64,000 nt of DNA, taken from contig JBBCJX010000020.1 in assembly GCA_037189985.1 (NCBI GenBank), positions 248,001-312,000 on the forward strand. The letters are read 5' to 3'. Origin of the DNA: UBA2031 sp037189985. Lineage in GTDB: Bacteria; Pseudomonadota; Gammaproteobacteria; Pseudomonadales; Moraxellaceae. The notes under the pieces were generated by a model. The model did no database searches and had not been told where the DNA came from. It was given only the letters and a program-made list of their open reading frames with translations. Below are positions 37,453 through 46,733 of this stretch, in pieces. The stretch's first letter is position 1; every line of letters begins with the position of its first letter. Made by a program: the position numbers and the translations under genes.

Positions 37453-37480
37453 GGGCCGCATTGCGCGGCCCTTTGTTTTT
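37453..37480 (+). terminator. Terminator-like hairpin downstream of the REP-like repeat
   Basis: GGGCCGC (37453-37459) and GCGGCCC (37465-37471) with loop ATTGC, followed by TTTGTTTTT. Probable end of the fadH transcript. Confidence 0.8.
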
Positions 37481-37619
37481 GCGGGTTGTGTCACGCATGC
37501 CGCCCATGGCTATTTCCTTGGCCCTTCCTTAGACTCCGGGCCATAACAGGGGAATTCGAGCCCCGACAACGTACCAGGGAAGCGGTACGGTTCTGCAATG
37601 ACTGGCAAAAGGCCTGGCC

Positions 37620-39065
37620 ATGTTCGATACCTATCTGGCATCCACCGAACTGGTGCTCTTCTGGGAAGGGGAGAGCGTCGACAAGGCGATGGTGTTCTCC
37701 GATTTCCAGGCAACCCTGGACGGTTATGTCGGTATCTCCGGCTATGCCGGCGACGACAAGCGCGCGGCCTACGTGCAACTGGACGACAGCCTCAAGGTAC
37801 GCGCCTGCGTACTTTTCACCATCGGTTTTGACACCTCCGGTTTTCCCGAGCGCAACTGGAACCTTCCCTTGCGCCATATGGCCGAGATTGCCGGCCGCGG
37901 CCCTGACATGGGGGCGGGCCCCATCCATTTGGTCTGTCGCAGCCAGTGCCCAATTTCATGGCATGTTCCCAAGCTCTGGGACCCTGTCATGCAGCCCACG
38001 CTGAATACCTTTGCCCAGATTGTCCGGGAAGTGGATGCGGCCTGTACGCGGTTCAGCATGCGCCCCTTGCGTTCGGCACCTGCGCCGGCAGCGTCCGATG
38101 ATGCAGATATCCCGGTGCTCACGGATGAGGCCCCCGTACTTGTCGAGCCGCCGCAATGGGAGCAGGAGCGTGAGTTGTTGCAGGAGCGCCTTGCCGAACA
38201 GCAGCTGCGCATCACCACGATAGAAAATGACAAGAATGAAACGCTGGCGCGCCTGGGCTTCATGCACCAGCAGCAGGTCGACATTCTCGAGGCCCAGAAT
38301 GCCCGCCTGCTTGGACAGCACAAGGCACTGAAGGCCCAGAATGATGCTTTCCGTGAGCAGGTCGAGACACTGCGGCAGCAGATGACCAGCGTGCAGGGGC
38401 TGGAGGTCAATCTGGCCGAAGAGCGTCGTCTGCATGAAGAACAGCTCGCTGCCGTCATGCGGGCACGTGCCGGTGAAGCTACCGAGAAATTCGAAGAAGT
38501 GCTGCGCCAGAAGGAGCAGGAATATGCCGCTCGTGAAGGTCACCTCCGGGCTGAACACCAGCTTTCGCTTGAGCAGCGCTTGGGTGAAGAGGCCCATGGC
38601 TTCCGCTTGCAACTGGATTCCCTGCGGGCGGAGCTGAATTATCGTGAAGACACGCTGAACGGCCTTTCCCGCGAGCTTGCCGAGCTGAAGTCAGGTCAGG
38701 CCCAGCGTGAAGAAGGAGCAGCAGACGAGTTCCTGCGCCGGCTGGAGGCGCTGGGCATGAGTTTCGTGGTGTTTCATGCCGGAGCTGGCCATATTTCCGT
38801 GCCTGTGGCCGAGCTTGCCACATATGTCAGCAATCCTCTGGCCTATGCGGCTGCCAAGTGCCTCGTGAGCGAAGACCGCTACCAGCGCTGGCTGGTGCAT
38901 TACGAAAATCCGCGTTGCAGTGCCAGCATCGGTGACGGCAAATGCTGTGATGCACGCTTGATCCGTGCCGACTCTCCCACCAAGTTCGTCCCGGGCCAGT
39001 CGGACCGTTGTGCTCGGCATCAGGAGTCTGATGCCGCCATTGATAATGTCCTGCGTTTCCGGTGA
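37620..39065 (+). CDS. Coiled-coil protein of unknown function
   Basis: A 481-residue protein. Residues about 1-145 form a globular domain (SDFQATLDGYVGISGYAGDD, LPLRHMAEIAGRGPDMG). Residues about 180-385 are a long Gln/Glu/Leu-rich coiled coil. The last ~95 residues form a second domain with clustered cysteines (PRCSASIGDGKCCDARL ... SDRCARHQ) that could bind a metal. I do not recognise a named family; its place between fadH and the nadK genes fits an uncharacterised Pseudomonas gene. Its stop overlaps the next start (TGATG). Role possibly structural. Confidence 0.8.
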   Translation: MFDTYLASTELVLFWEGESVDKAMVFSDFQATLDGYVGISGYAGDDKRAAYVQLDDSLKVRACVLFTIGFDTSGFPERNWNLPLRHMAEIAGRGPDMGAGPIHLVCRSQCPISWHVPKLWDPVMQPTLNTFAQIVREVDAACTRFSMRPLRSAPAPAASDDADIPVLTDEAPVLVEPPQWEQERELLQERLAEQQLRITTIENDKNETLARLGFMHQQQVDILEAQNARLLGQHKALKAQNDAFREQVETLRQQMTSVQGLEVNLAEERRLHEEQLAAVMRARAGEATEKFEEVLRQKEQEYAAREGHLRAEHQLSLEQRLGEEAHGFRLQLDSLRAELNYREDTLNGLSRELAELKSGQAQREEGAADEFLRRLEALGMSFVVFHAGAGHISVPVAELATYVSNPLAYAAAKCLVSEDRYQRWLVHYENPRCSASIGDGKCCDARLIRADSPTKFVPGQSDRCARHQESDAAIDNVLRFR

Positions 39066-39988
39066 TGAACATGCAGGCCGCTTTCCTTTCTCCTCCCGGA
39101 ACCGTGACGCGTTTGCAACGCTTGCAGGGTGATGCCTGGCAGCAGCGCGGCATGCAGGTGTACATGAAGCGTGAGGACGAACGTGATCCTCTGCTGGGCG
39201 GCAACAAATGGTGCAAGTTGCAGGGCTGGCTGGAAGCGGCGCAGGCACGCGGTGTCCGGCGGCTGGTGAGCGTGGGTGGGCGCTGGTCCAATCATCTGCA
39301 TGCACTGGCTCATGCCGGGCAGCGTCATGGGTTTGAAACAGTAGGCATCGTGCGCGCAGATTCAGCCAGCATGGGCATGACAGATACCCTGCGTGAAGCG
39401 GCGGCTGCCGGCATGGTGCTGAAACCTGTCTCGCGAGAAGAGTTCCGCCGACGCGAAGATCCTCGCTGGCAGGAAGAAATCACGCAGCATTTCGGGCCCT
39501 GCCTCTTCATTCCCGAGGGTGGGGCAGGTCAGCCAGCCCTGAGTGGGCTGGCAAGGTTGGCAGCTGAAATCGAGGCGCAGCTTGCAGGCAGGGTCATCGT
39601 GGCGTTGTCGGTGGGGTCGGGCACTACCTTGGCGGGCTTGCGCCTGGCCTTGCCCGAGCGCTTCAACCTCGTCGGGTTTCAGGCATTTGCCGACAGGCAT
39701 CTGGCAGGCCGCATTGAGGTGCTTGTGCAGGGAAAAGCCGGCTGGTGTTTGCGGGATACCACAGCCATGCGCCAGCACCGGCAATTGCCGCAGAGGCTGG
39801 GGGAACTCATGCCTGCCTTTGCGGCGGAGCAGGGGATTGAGCTTGATCCGGTCTATACCGTGCGCATGATGGCCGGCCTGCAAGACATGATCACTGCCGG
39901 CGAGATTGCCGTCGGCAGTACAGTGATGGCCCTCCATTCCGGCGGGCTGCAGGGACGACGCGGCCATGCCGTGTCGCAAGCGGCCTGA
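39065..39988 (+). CDS. PLP-dependent ACC deaminase / D-cysteine desulfhydrase family
   Basis: A 307-residue fold-type II PLP enzyme. The cofactor Lys is expected in the LLGGNKWCKLQGWLEAA segment, followed by SVGGRWSNHLHALAHAG and the phosphate-binding VALSVGSGTTLAGL loop. This pattern matches the 1-aminocyclopropane-1-carboxylate deaminase/D-cysteine desulfhydrase family. Real ACC deaminases are uncommon among such genes, so a D-cysteine or related desulfhydrase is as likely. Coupled to the upstream coiled-coil gene by overlapping stop/start. Confidence 0.85.
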   Translation: MNMQAAFLSPPGTVTRLQRLQGDAWQQRGMQVYMKREDERDPLLGGNKWCKLQGWLEAAQARGVRRLVSVGGRWSNHLHALAHAGQRHGFETVGIVRADSASMGMTDTLREAAAAGMVLKPVSREEFRRREDPRWQEEITQHFGPCLFIPEGGAGQPALSGLARLAAEIEAQLAGRVIVALSVGSGTTLAGLRLALPERFNLVGFQAFADRHLAGRIEVLVQGKAGWCLRDTTAMRQHRQLPQRLGELMPAFAAEQGIELDPVYTVRMMAGLQDMITAGEIAVGSTVMALHSGGLQGRRGHAVSQAA

Positions 39989-39997
39989 GGTCCCGTC

Positions 39998-41074
39998 ATG
40001 GCTGCCAACCGTATCAACCGCGCACTGCTGCAAACCTTCGTTCCCCTGAATGTGCTTTCAGAGGAGCGTCTGGACTATTTGCTGGAGGGGCAGGAGATAG
40101 AGGCACTGCCCGCCGGCAGCGAGCTTTGCCGGCGCGGCGAGAGCGATGGCCGCACCATCTATCTCCTCAGCGGTACTGTTGAGATAGAAGACCGCAAGGG
40201 TACTGTTGCCGAACTGGATGCCGGGGACATTGAGGCGGCGTATGCCGTGGCCCCCGAGCAACCCCGCCAGGTGTCGGTGCGTGCGAAAACGGCGGTCAAT
40301 GTCCTGCGTTTTGACAGCCGTCGCCTGGACCGTGTGCTGGCCTGGGACCAGTCCACCGACACACTGCTCAAGGAGCTGGCTGCGCTCTATCCCGGTGAGG
40401 ACAGCGAATGGATTGGCCGTTTGCTGCAGTCCCGTCTGTTCTATCGTCTCCCTCCCTCCAATGTGGTGGAGTTGTTCCGGCGCCTGAAGCCAGAGGTTTT
40501 CCGGCATGGCCAAGCCATTCTCCGGCAGGGGGAGCAGGCAGAGTGCTGCTATTTCATTCGCGAGGGTGTGGCTGAAGTCAGCATGCAGGGCGATGCCGGG
40601 CCGGTGACCCTGGCCCTCCTTGAAAAGGGCCAGTATTTTGGCGAAGAAGGGCTGCTCATCGAGGGGACCCGTAATGCCAACGTGAGCATGGTCTCTGATG
40701 GCCGACTCATGCGCCTCGACAAATCCGATTTCGATCTGCTCTTGAAGTCGCCGTCGCTGGCGCTGACGGATTTTGCCGCCGCCATGGGCAGCATCGAGGC
40801 CGGGCAGGCCGAATGGCTGGATGTCCGCCTCAGTGATGAACAGCAGCGCGGTATCCTGAAGGGAGCTGTCCGCCTTCCCCTGCAATCCCTGCGCGTCAAG
40901 TCACGTCTCCTGCCCCGGGAGAAGCGTTACATCGTCTATTGCGATACCGGCCGACGAAGTGCAGCGGCTGCATTCCTGCTGGGCATACTGGGGTACGATA
41001 TTGAGGTGCTGGATGGCGGCCTCTGGTCTCTCATGCCTGCCGAGCGCGACCGCTTCCTGGTCAACGAACCGTAA
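39998..41074 (+). CDS. Double cyclic-nucleotide-binding, rhodanese-domain protein
   Basis: A 358-residue protein with two cNMP-binding domains in tandem. The first, about 15-130, is weakly conserved; the second, about 145-260, has GQAILRQGEQAECCYFIREGVAEV and GQYFGEEGLLIEGTRNANV in the phosphate-binding cassette. A C-terminal rhodanese-like domain (about 265-350) has the active-site loop YCDTGRRSAAAAFLL. It may sense cAMP or cGMP and couple this to sulfur or phosphate-transfer chemistry. The next gene is nadK. Function not established. Confidence 0.88.
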   Translation: MAANRINRALLQTFVPLNVLSEERLDYLLEGQEIEALPAGSELCRRGESDGRTIYLLSGTVEIEDRKGTVAELDAGDIEAAYAVAPEQPRQVSVRAKTAVNVLRFDSRRLDRVLAWDQSTDTLLKELAALYPGEDSEWIGRLLQSRLFYRLPPSNVVELFRRLKPEVFRHGQAILRQGEQAECCYFIREGVAEVSMQGDAGPVTLALLEKGQYFGEEGLLIEGTRNANVSMVSDGRLMRLDKSDFDLLLKSPSLALTDFAAAMGSIEAGQAEWLDVRLSDEQQRGILKGAVRLPLQSLRVKSRLLPREKRYIVYCDTGRRSAAAAFLLGILGYDIEVLDGGLWSLMPAERDRFLVNEP

Positions 41075-41119
41075 TGAGCCGCTTCTGAGAGCAGCTCTGT
41101 TTTGGGTCATGCAATTCCA

Positions 41120-42007
41120 ATGGAACAGTTCCGTAATGTCGGCCTTGTGGGCCGGCCCGGCAATACCACGGTGGTGGATACGCTGGAGTATCTTCAGCGC
41201 TTTCTGGAGCAGCGTGGCATCAGGGTGATTTTTGATGAAGACACGGCTGCCATGATGCAGCGGCCGGGCCTTCAGGTGGGTACTCGCACCATTCTTGGCG
41301 AGGTTTCCGATCTTGTGATCGTGGTGGGCGGCGATGGCTCGCTGTTGCATGCCGCCCGTTCCCTTGCGCGCTTCAACAAACCAGTACTGGGCATCAACCG
41401 TGGTCGGCTGGGCTTTCTTACGGATGTCTCGCCCGATGAAATCGATGCCAAGATCGGAGCCGTGCTGAGTGGTGACTACGTCATCGAGCAGCGCTTCATG
41501 CTCAACATGGAGGTACGGTCCGACGGCAATCCGGTGGGTGAGGGCATCGCCCTCAACGACGTCGTGCTTTATGCCGGAAAATCCGTGCACATGGTCGAGT
41601 TCGAGCTTTATATCGAAGGACATTTTGTGTACCGGCAGCGTTCCGACGGCCTCATCATCGCCACACCGACCGGCTCTACTGCCTATGCGCTCTCCGGGGG
41701 CGGTCCTATCATGCATCCGCGCCTGGATGCCATGGTGCTGGTGCCCATGCATCCGCACACGCTTTCCAGCCGGCCCATCGTGGTCGATGGCAACAGCGAA
41801 GTGAAATTGCTGGTGAACACGGCCGACATCAATCCCATGGTCAGTTGCGATGCACAAACCGGCATCAGCCTGCGCGCGGGCGACTGGGTATATGTGAACA
41901 AGCATCCTTTCAAGCTGCGCCTGCTGCATCCGCCGGGGCACGATTTCTATGCGGCTTGCCGCACCAAGCTGGGCTGGAGCAGCCATCTTACGAATTCAGG
42001 TGAATGA
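41120..42007 (+). CDS. nadK: NAD kinase
   Basis: A 295-residue ATP-dependent NAD kinase that makes NADP. The GGDGSLLHAAR motif, GINRGRLGFLTD, and TPTGSTAYALSGGGPIMHP are diagnostic. The Met at 41120 (MEQFRNVGLVGR) gives the usual length; the in-frame TTG at 41102 is less likely. It starts 45 bases after the rhodanese gene and its stop overlaps yeaC. Confidence 0.96.
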   Translation: MEQFRNVGLVGRPGNTTVVDTLEYLQRFLEQRGIRVIFDEDTAAMMQRPGLQVGTRTILGEVSDLVIVVGGDGSLLHAARSLARFNKPVLGINRGRLGFLTDVSPDEIDAKIGAVLSGDYVIEQRFMLNMEVRSDGNPVGEGIALNDVVLYAGKSVHMVEFELYIEGHFVYRQRSDGLIIATPTGSTAYALSGGGPIMHPRLDAMVLVPMHPHTLSSRPIVVDGNSEVKLLVNTADINPMVSCDAQTGISLRAGDWVYVNKHPFKLRLLHPPGHDFYAACRTKLGWSSHLTNSGE

Positions 42008-42279
42008 TGAACGAAAACACGATCGAGGAAATGCTGGCGGCGCTCACACCGGAAACGGTGTCGGCATTCCGTCTGGCCATTGAAATAGGCAAGTGGCCCG
42101 ATGGCCGCCGCCTCACGCCGGAGCAACGCTCCATCTGCCTGCAGGCCGTGATTGCCTGGGAGCATCGTCATCTGCCGGAAGAGCAGCGCACAGGGTATAT
42201 CGACAAAGGCAAGAAAGAGGGTGAAGTCTGCGACGATCCTGATCATGCGCATGAGGAGCCGGTACGTTTCCTGCACTGA
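42004..42279 (+). CDS. YeaC-family protein (DUF1315)
   Basis: A 91-residue protein starting MMNENTIEEMLAALTPETVSAFRLAIEIGKWPDGRRLTPEQRSICLQAVIAWE. It matches the small YeaC/DUF1315 family found beside nadK in Pseudomonas, as I recall. The start overlaps the nadK stop. Either of the two tandem ATGs can be used. Function unknown. Confidence 0.88.
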   Translation: MMNENTIEEMLAALTPETVSAFRLAIEIGKWPDGRRLTPEQRSICLQAVIAWEHRHLPEEQRTGYIDKGKKEGEVCDDPDHAHEEPVRFLH

Positions 42280-42307
42280 AGGCCCGGGCAGCAGCCAATC
42301 AGGCTTG

Positions 42308-42769
42308 TTACCAGCGATATTTCTCCCAGTTCTCGGGGTTTGCCCAGAAACGGGGGTTCAACCAGTCCGGCACCGACTTGTAGGTGCGGATGTCATAACT
42401 CCAAGCCTGCCATGCCATGCCCTCCAGTTCATACCGGGCCTGGCGTGTCAGGCCAAGGCCGATCAGCGCCGTGTCATCAAGCAGGTTTTCCGGTACAAAC
42501 ACGAGCAATCGTTGCGCCAGCAGGTCACGTAGCGCGGCAATCAGTTGCCTTGCTTCCCGTGCCATGGTTCCGGCCTCCAGCCTTGCCACGGCCAGTTCGG
42601 CACGTGCCGGGAGAGCGGCAGACTGCAACACGGCCGTCTGGTCCAGTCGTATGCTGGCAGGAGCGGTATCCGGCCAAGGCAGGGCACCCATGCAAATGAT
42701 GCGCGCAGCACCGGTAGTTGCCACGGTTTCGGCAATCAGTGGTGCAAACGGGTGGATGATCTCAGGCAT
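42308..42769 (-). CDS. Conserved hypothetical with a Trp-rich C-terminus
   Basis: A 153-residue protein on the minus strand. It starts PEIIHPFAPLIAETV and ends WLNPRFWANPENWEKYRW, with Trp/Asn-rich repeats near the end. I do not recognise it firmly; it may belong to DUF6231, a Pseudomonas family. It is the only minus-strand gene in the nadK-pepN run. Its coding character rests on the consistent frame and the conserved-looking C-terminus. Confidence 0.7.
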   Translation of the reverse strand: MPEIIHPFAPLIAETVATTGAARIICMGALPWPDTAPASIRLDQTAVLQSAALPARAELAVARLEAGTMAREARQLIAALRDLLAQRLLVFVPENLLDDTALIGLGLTRQARYELEGMAWQAWSYDIRTYKSVPDWLNPRFWANPENWEKYRW

Positions 42770-42815
42770 GCAGTAACGGCTTGTGTGCTTGTGAGTGAAC
42801 TGAGGCAGGTTTGGT

Positions 42816-43646
42816 ATGCAGGGCGAAATTATGCAGGGTACTTTACGGAAAATGCGGGTCGAGCGGAACGAGCCCCTTTCCTATTTTCTGCCGTTGGGCG
42901 AGGCGTCGGTCCCCTTGGCTCCTTTTCTGGGCAACACACTGCACCTGCGCTATCAGGGCAGTATTTTCTGCACTGCCTGTGGCCGCAAGACCAGCAAGTC
43001 CTTCAATCAGGGTTATTGCTATGTGTGCCTCAGGAAGCTGGCAGCCTGCGACATGTGCATCCTGAAGCCTGAAACATGCCATTACCAGCAGGGAACATGC
43101 CGTGAGCCGGCGTGGGGTGATACCCACTGCAATGTTCCGCACATTGTCTATCTGGCAAATTCCTCCGGCCTGAAAGTCGGCATCACCCGTGAAACACAGG
43201 TACCCACACGCTGGATGGACCAGGGAGCCAGCCAGGCTCTGCCCATCCTGCGCGTGGGCACACGTCACCAGTCAGGACTGGTGGAAGTCATTCTGGCCCG
43301 CCATGTGGCAGACAAGACCAATTGGCAGGCCTTGATAAAGGGTGACAGTGCGCCCATTGACCTGATTACGGCCAGGGATGAGCTGCTTGCACTTTGCCAG
43401 CAGGAAATTGCTGCTTTGCAGGGTGAATATCCCGGCCAGATCGGATTCTTGCCAGAGGCCACCGTGGAGGACTTCAGTTATCCGGTGCTGGAATACCCGA
43501 AGAAAATAAAGTCCTTCAATCTCGACCAGAATCCCGATGTGCAGGGGACCCTGCTCGGTATCAAGGGCCAGTATCTGTTGCTGGATACCGGTGTCATCAA
43601 TATTCGCAAGTACACGGCCTACCAGGCCGAGTTGCTGACGGTGTGA
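42816..43646 (+). CDS. DUF2797 family protein
   Basis: A 276-residue protein with a Cys-rich segment (CTACGRKTSKSFNQGYCYVCLRKLAACDMCILKPETC) that looks like a zinc-binding region, followed by YLANSSGLKVGITRETQVPTRWMDQGA, which marks the DUF2797 family and recalls a GIY-YIG-like core. The ATG at 42816 is used with GAGG upstream; the in-frame ATG at 42831 is an alternative. It ends 2 bases before the pepN ATG. Function unknown. Confidence 0.88.
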   Translation: MQGEIMQGTLRKMRVERNEPLSYFLPLGEASVPLAPFLGNTLHLRYQGSIFCTACGRKTSKSFNQGYCYVCLRKLAACDMCILKPETCHYQQGTCREPAWGDTHCNVPHIVYLANSSGLKVGITRETQVPTRWMDQGASQALPILRVGTRHQSGLVEVILARHVADKTNWQALIKGDSAPIDLITARDELLALCQQEIAALQGEYPGQIGFLPEATVEDFSYPVLEYPKKIKSFNLDQNPDVQGTLLGIKGQYLLLDTGVINIRKYTAYQAELLTV

Positions 43647-43648
43647 TC

Positions 43649-46315
43649 ATGTCTTTGCAGTCAAAACCCGAAACCATTCATCTCAAGGATTACCGCGCGC
43701 CGGATTTCCGTGTACATGAGACCCGCCTCATCATTGATATCCATGAAGGCTATACCCTTGTAGAAGCCGTGCTGGACATGGAACGTGCCTCAGGCGTTGC
43801 ACCGGAAGTGCCCTTGCGTCTCCATGGCGTAGGTCTTGAGCTGCAATCATTACAGATCGATGGTCATCAGCTGGAGGCGGGCTCCTGGCAGCAAAGTGGT
43901 GAAGAACTCCTGATTACTGAGGCCCCGTCCGGCAAATTCCGGCTGCAATCGAAAGTCAGGATACATCCCGAGCAGAACACGGCTCTTGAAGGGCTTTATT
44001 GTTCGGGAGGCATGTACTGTACGCAGTGTGAAGCAGAGGGTTTCCGCAAGATCACGTTTTATCCGGACCGCCCGGATGTTATGGCACGCTTCTCCACCAC
44101 CATCCGTGCCGACAAGAAACGCTATCCGGTACTGCTGGCCAATGGTAATCCCGTGGAAGAGGGCGACCTGCCTGAGGGCCGGCATTTTGTGACCTGGGAG
44201 GATCCTTTCCCCAAGCCTTCCTATCTGTTTGCCATGGTGGCTGGAGATCTTGCCTGCCAGCGTGACAGCTTTGTCACAGCTTCAGGGCGAAAAATTGACT
44301 TGCGCATTTATGTCGAGCCCCGCGATCTGGACAAGGTCGATCACGCAATGGCCTCACTCAAGCGCTCCATGAGTTGGGATGAAGAGGTTTATGGTCGCGA
44401 ATACGATCTCGATATCTTCATGATCGTGGCGGTATCGCATTTCAACATGGGCGCCATGGAAAACAAGGGGCTCAATATCTTCAATACCAGCTGTGTGCTG
44501 GCCAATCCCGCAACGACTACCGATGCCGGCTTCCAGCGTGTGGAGTCGGTGGTTGCCCACGAATATTTTCATAACTGGAGCGGCAATCGCGTGACCTGTC
44601 GCGACTGGTTTCAGCTCAGCCTCAAGGAAGGCTTCACGGTTTTCCGCGACCAGCAGTTTTCCGCCGACATGCTTTCTCCCAGCGTGCAGCGCATCGAGGA
44701 TGTAGGTTTCTTGCGCACCTGGCAGTTTGCCGAGGATGCCGGCCCTCTGGCACATCCGGTCCGACCGGAGTCTTTTGTCGAGATCAACAATTTCTATACG
44801 GCGACCGTCTACGAGAAAGGCTCGGAGATCGTACGCATGTTGCATACGGTGTTGGGCCCGGAACGCTTCCGCAAGGGAACGGATCTGTATTTCAGCCGTC
44901 ACGATGGCCAGGCTGTCACCGTCGAGGCCTTCGTGCAGGCACTGGGTGATGCCAACGGCATTTCGCTGGAGTCTTTCATGCAGTGGTATCGCCAGCCAGG
45001 CACACCCACACTGCATGTGCGAGGCGAATTTCATGCAGACAAAGGCGAATATCGCTTGACCCTGCGGCAGCAGTTGCCAGAGGTACCGGGTTTTCCGGCG
45101 CCGCGGCCACTGCCTGTTCCGGTGCGGCTGGCGCTGCTAGGGCCGGATGGGCAAGAGCAGGTACTGCAACTGTCGACGGGTGAGGGCGGCACCCAAACTG
45201 AAACAACCGTCCTGCTTGAGAAGACGGAGCAGGATTTCGTGTTCAGTGGCCTTGCTGCAGCTCCCGTGCCCTCCGTGTTGAGGGATTTTTCGGCGCCTGT
45301 GCGGGTGGAGCAGTCCCTCGCTTTGGAGGAAAAGCTGTTTCTTCTCCAACATGACAGCAATGGCTTCAACCGTTGGCTGATTGCCCAGGATGTGCTGACG
45401 GCAGAACTGCTGCGCCTGGCGACGGACAGTGTGGCAGCACGTCATCTATCACCGGACGTACGCCTGCTGGCCGCACTGGAGAAGGTACTTCCTGCGTTGG
45501 CGATTGCCGATGCGGCGCTGGCTGCCAAAATCCTCCAGGTACCCACACTTGCGGCCTTGATGGATGCTGTTTGCCGGCCCGATCCGGATGCTTTGCACAT
45601 GGCCCGCCAGTCCTTCCGTCATGCGCTTGGCCGAGCGCTGGAGGGCTGGCTCCTGGAGCAGTGCAGGAATGACGAACCCGAAGGCTATGTCTACAGCGCT
45701 TCCGCAATTGCCGCCCGCAGCTTGCGCAACACCGCGCTGGGCCTGCTGGCTGACCTGGACAGCCAGCATCATGAGCATGCTCTCCGCCAGTTCCATCAGG
45801 CACGGCACATGACCAGCGAGGCTGCCGCCCTGCAGGTGCTGGTGCATGCCGGCAGCACAGAGGCGGACGCCTGTCTGACCCGGTTCGCTTCCCGCTGGCA
45901 GCATGAGGCCTTGGTCATGGACCAGTGGTTCGCCCTGCAGGCCAGTGCCCCATTTGCAGCAACCGTCGAGAGGGTGGCCCAACTGAGGGGGCATCCGGAT
46001 TTTCACAGGGACAGCCCCAACCGTGTCAGGGCGCTGATCGGCCAGTTTGCCAACAACAACCCGCTGGCCTTTCACCAAAAGAATGGCAGTGGTTACCAGC
46101 TGCTTCTGGAGGAGGTGGCCCGGATGGATGCCCTGAATCCCCAGATAGCTGCCCGGCTTCTGGGAGCCATGGGGAGCTGGTTGCGTTTTGATGAGGGGCG
46201 CCAGCAGTGCGCTCGGCAAGGCTTGGAGCACCTTGCAACAGGCAAGTTATCGCCGGATGTGTCTGAAACGTTGAGCCGGCTTCTGACAGCCTCTGCCCAT
46301 GAGGGCTGTCACTGA
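43649..46315 (+). CDS. pepN: Aminopeptidase N
   Basis: An 888-residue M1 metallopeptidase. The GAMEN motif (GAMENKGLN) and the zinc site HEYFHNWSGNRV with the downstream Glu (LKEGFTVFRDQ) are intact. The long C-terminal helical domain is present, so it is full length. It removes N-terminal residues from peptides in the cytoplasm. It starts 2 bases after the DUF2797 stop, so the two are likely co-transcribed. Confidence 0.97.
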   Translation: MSLQSKPETIHLKDYRAPDFRVHETRLIIDIHEGYTLVEAVLDMERASGVAPEVPLRLHGVGLELQSLQIDGHQLEAGSWQQSGEELLITEAPSGKFRLQSKVRIHPEQNTALEGLYCSGGMYCTQCEAEGFRKITFYPDRPDVMARFSTTIRADKKRYPVLLANGNPVEEGDLPEGRHFVTWEDPFPKPSYLFAMVAGDLACQRDSFVTASGRKIDLRIYVEPRDLDKVDHAMASLKRSMSWDEEVYGREYDLDIFMIVAVSHFNMGAMENKGLNIFNTSCVLANPATTTDAGFQRVESVVAHEYFHNWSGNRVTCRDWFQLSLKEGFTVFRDQQFSADMLSPSVQRIEDVGFLRTWQFAEDAGPLAHPVRPESFVEINNFYTATVYEKGSEIVRMLHTVLGPERFRKGTDLYFSRHDGQAVTVEAFVQALGDANGISLESFMQWYRQPGTPTLHVRGEFHADKGEYRLTLRQQLPEVPGFPAPRPLPVPVRLALLGPDGQEQVLQLSTGEGGTQTETTVLLEKTEQDFVFSGLAAAPVPSVLRDFSAPVRVEQSLALEEKLFLLQHDSNGFNRWLIAQDVLTAELLRLATDSVAARHLSPDVRLLAALEKVLPALAIADAALAAKILQVPTLAALMDAVCRPDPDALHMARQSFRHALGRALEGWLLEQCRNDEPEGYVYSASAIAARSLRNTALGLLADLDSQHHEHALRQFHQARHMTSEAAALQVLVHAGSTEADACLTRFASRWQHEALVMDQWFALQASAPFAATVERVAQLRGHPDFHRDSPNRVRALIGQFANNNPLAFHQKNGSGYQLLLEEVARMDALNPQIAARLLGAMGSWLRFDEGRQQCARQGLEHLATGKLSPDVSETLSRLLTASAHEGCH

Positions 46316-46733
46316 CTACCGGCCTATATCCCGGATGGAGGCCTGGCTGTACAGGCTGGCGCCTCCGGCAATATGGGCTAAGGTTTGCCGATGATGAAAG
46401 CCTTTGAGTGTCGAATGCCATTTTCAACTGTCACAGTCGAATATGCATTTGAGTCACAAAGTGTATAAGCGGCCAGCCAGTCAGACTTCGCAGTTTTCTT
46501 TATGTGTCACTGCGGGTATAAATGTGGCCAGCCGGTGTGTCATCTCCGGTCACACATCAACACGAATTGGCAATATAAAAAGCGTTCCGGCAAGGAAAGC
46601 CGCTTCATTCCAGCATGCTACGGGCCTGTAAATGCCGGTAGTCATTTGGATTGATTCCATGATCAAGGCTTGACCATGTTTGCCGGGCGTTGTGCAAAAA
46701 AACAAAAACCATCCAAACGCTGGAGCTCCACAA
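46316..46733. other. Intergenic region upstream of the envelope cassette
   Basis: A 418-base gap, more AT-rich than its surroundings. It holds a GGAGGC/GCCTCC hairpin (46337-46342, 46361-46366) soon after pepN that lacks a T-run, and a GTGTG...CACAC inverted repeat (46535-46539, 46551-46555). Promoters for the cassette are expected here; I could not fix -35/-10 boxes. No convincing small ORF with a ribosome-binding site. Confidence 0.5.

Noticed and set aside
46535..46555. CRP/Vfr-like site upstream of the DUF1302 gene
   Set aside because: TGTGT and TCACA half-sites are present but 9 bases apart instead of 6.
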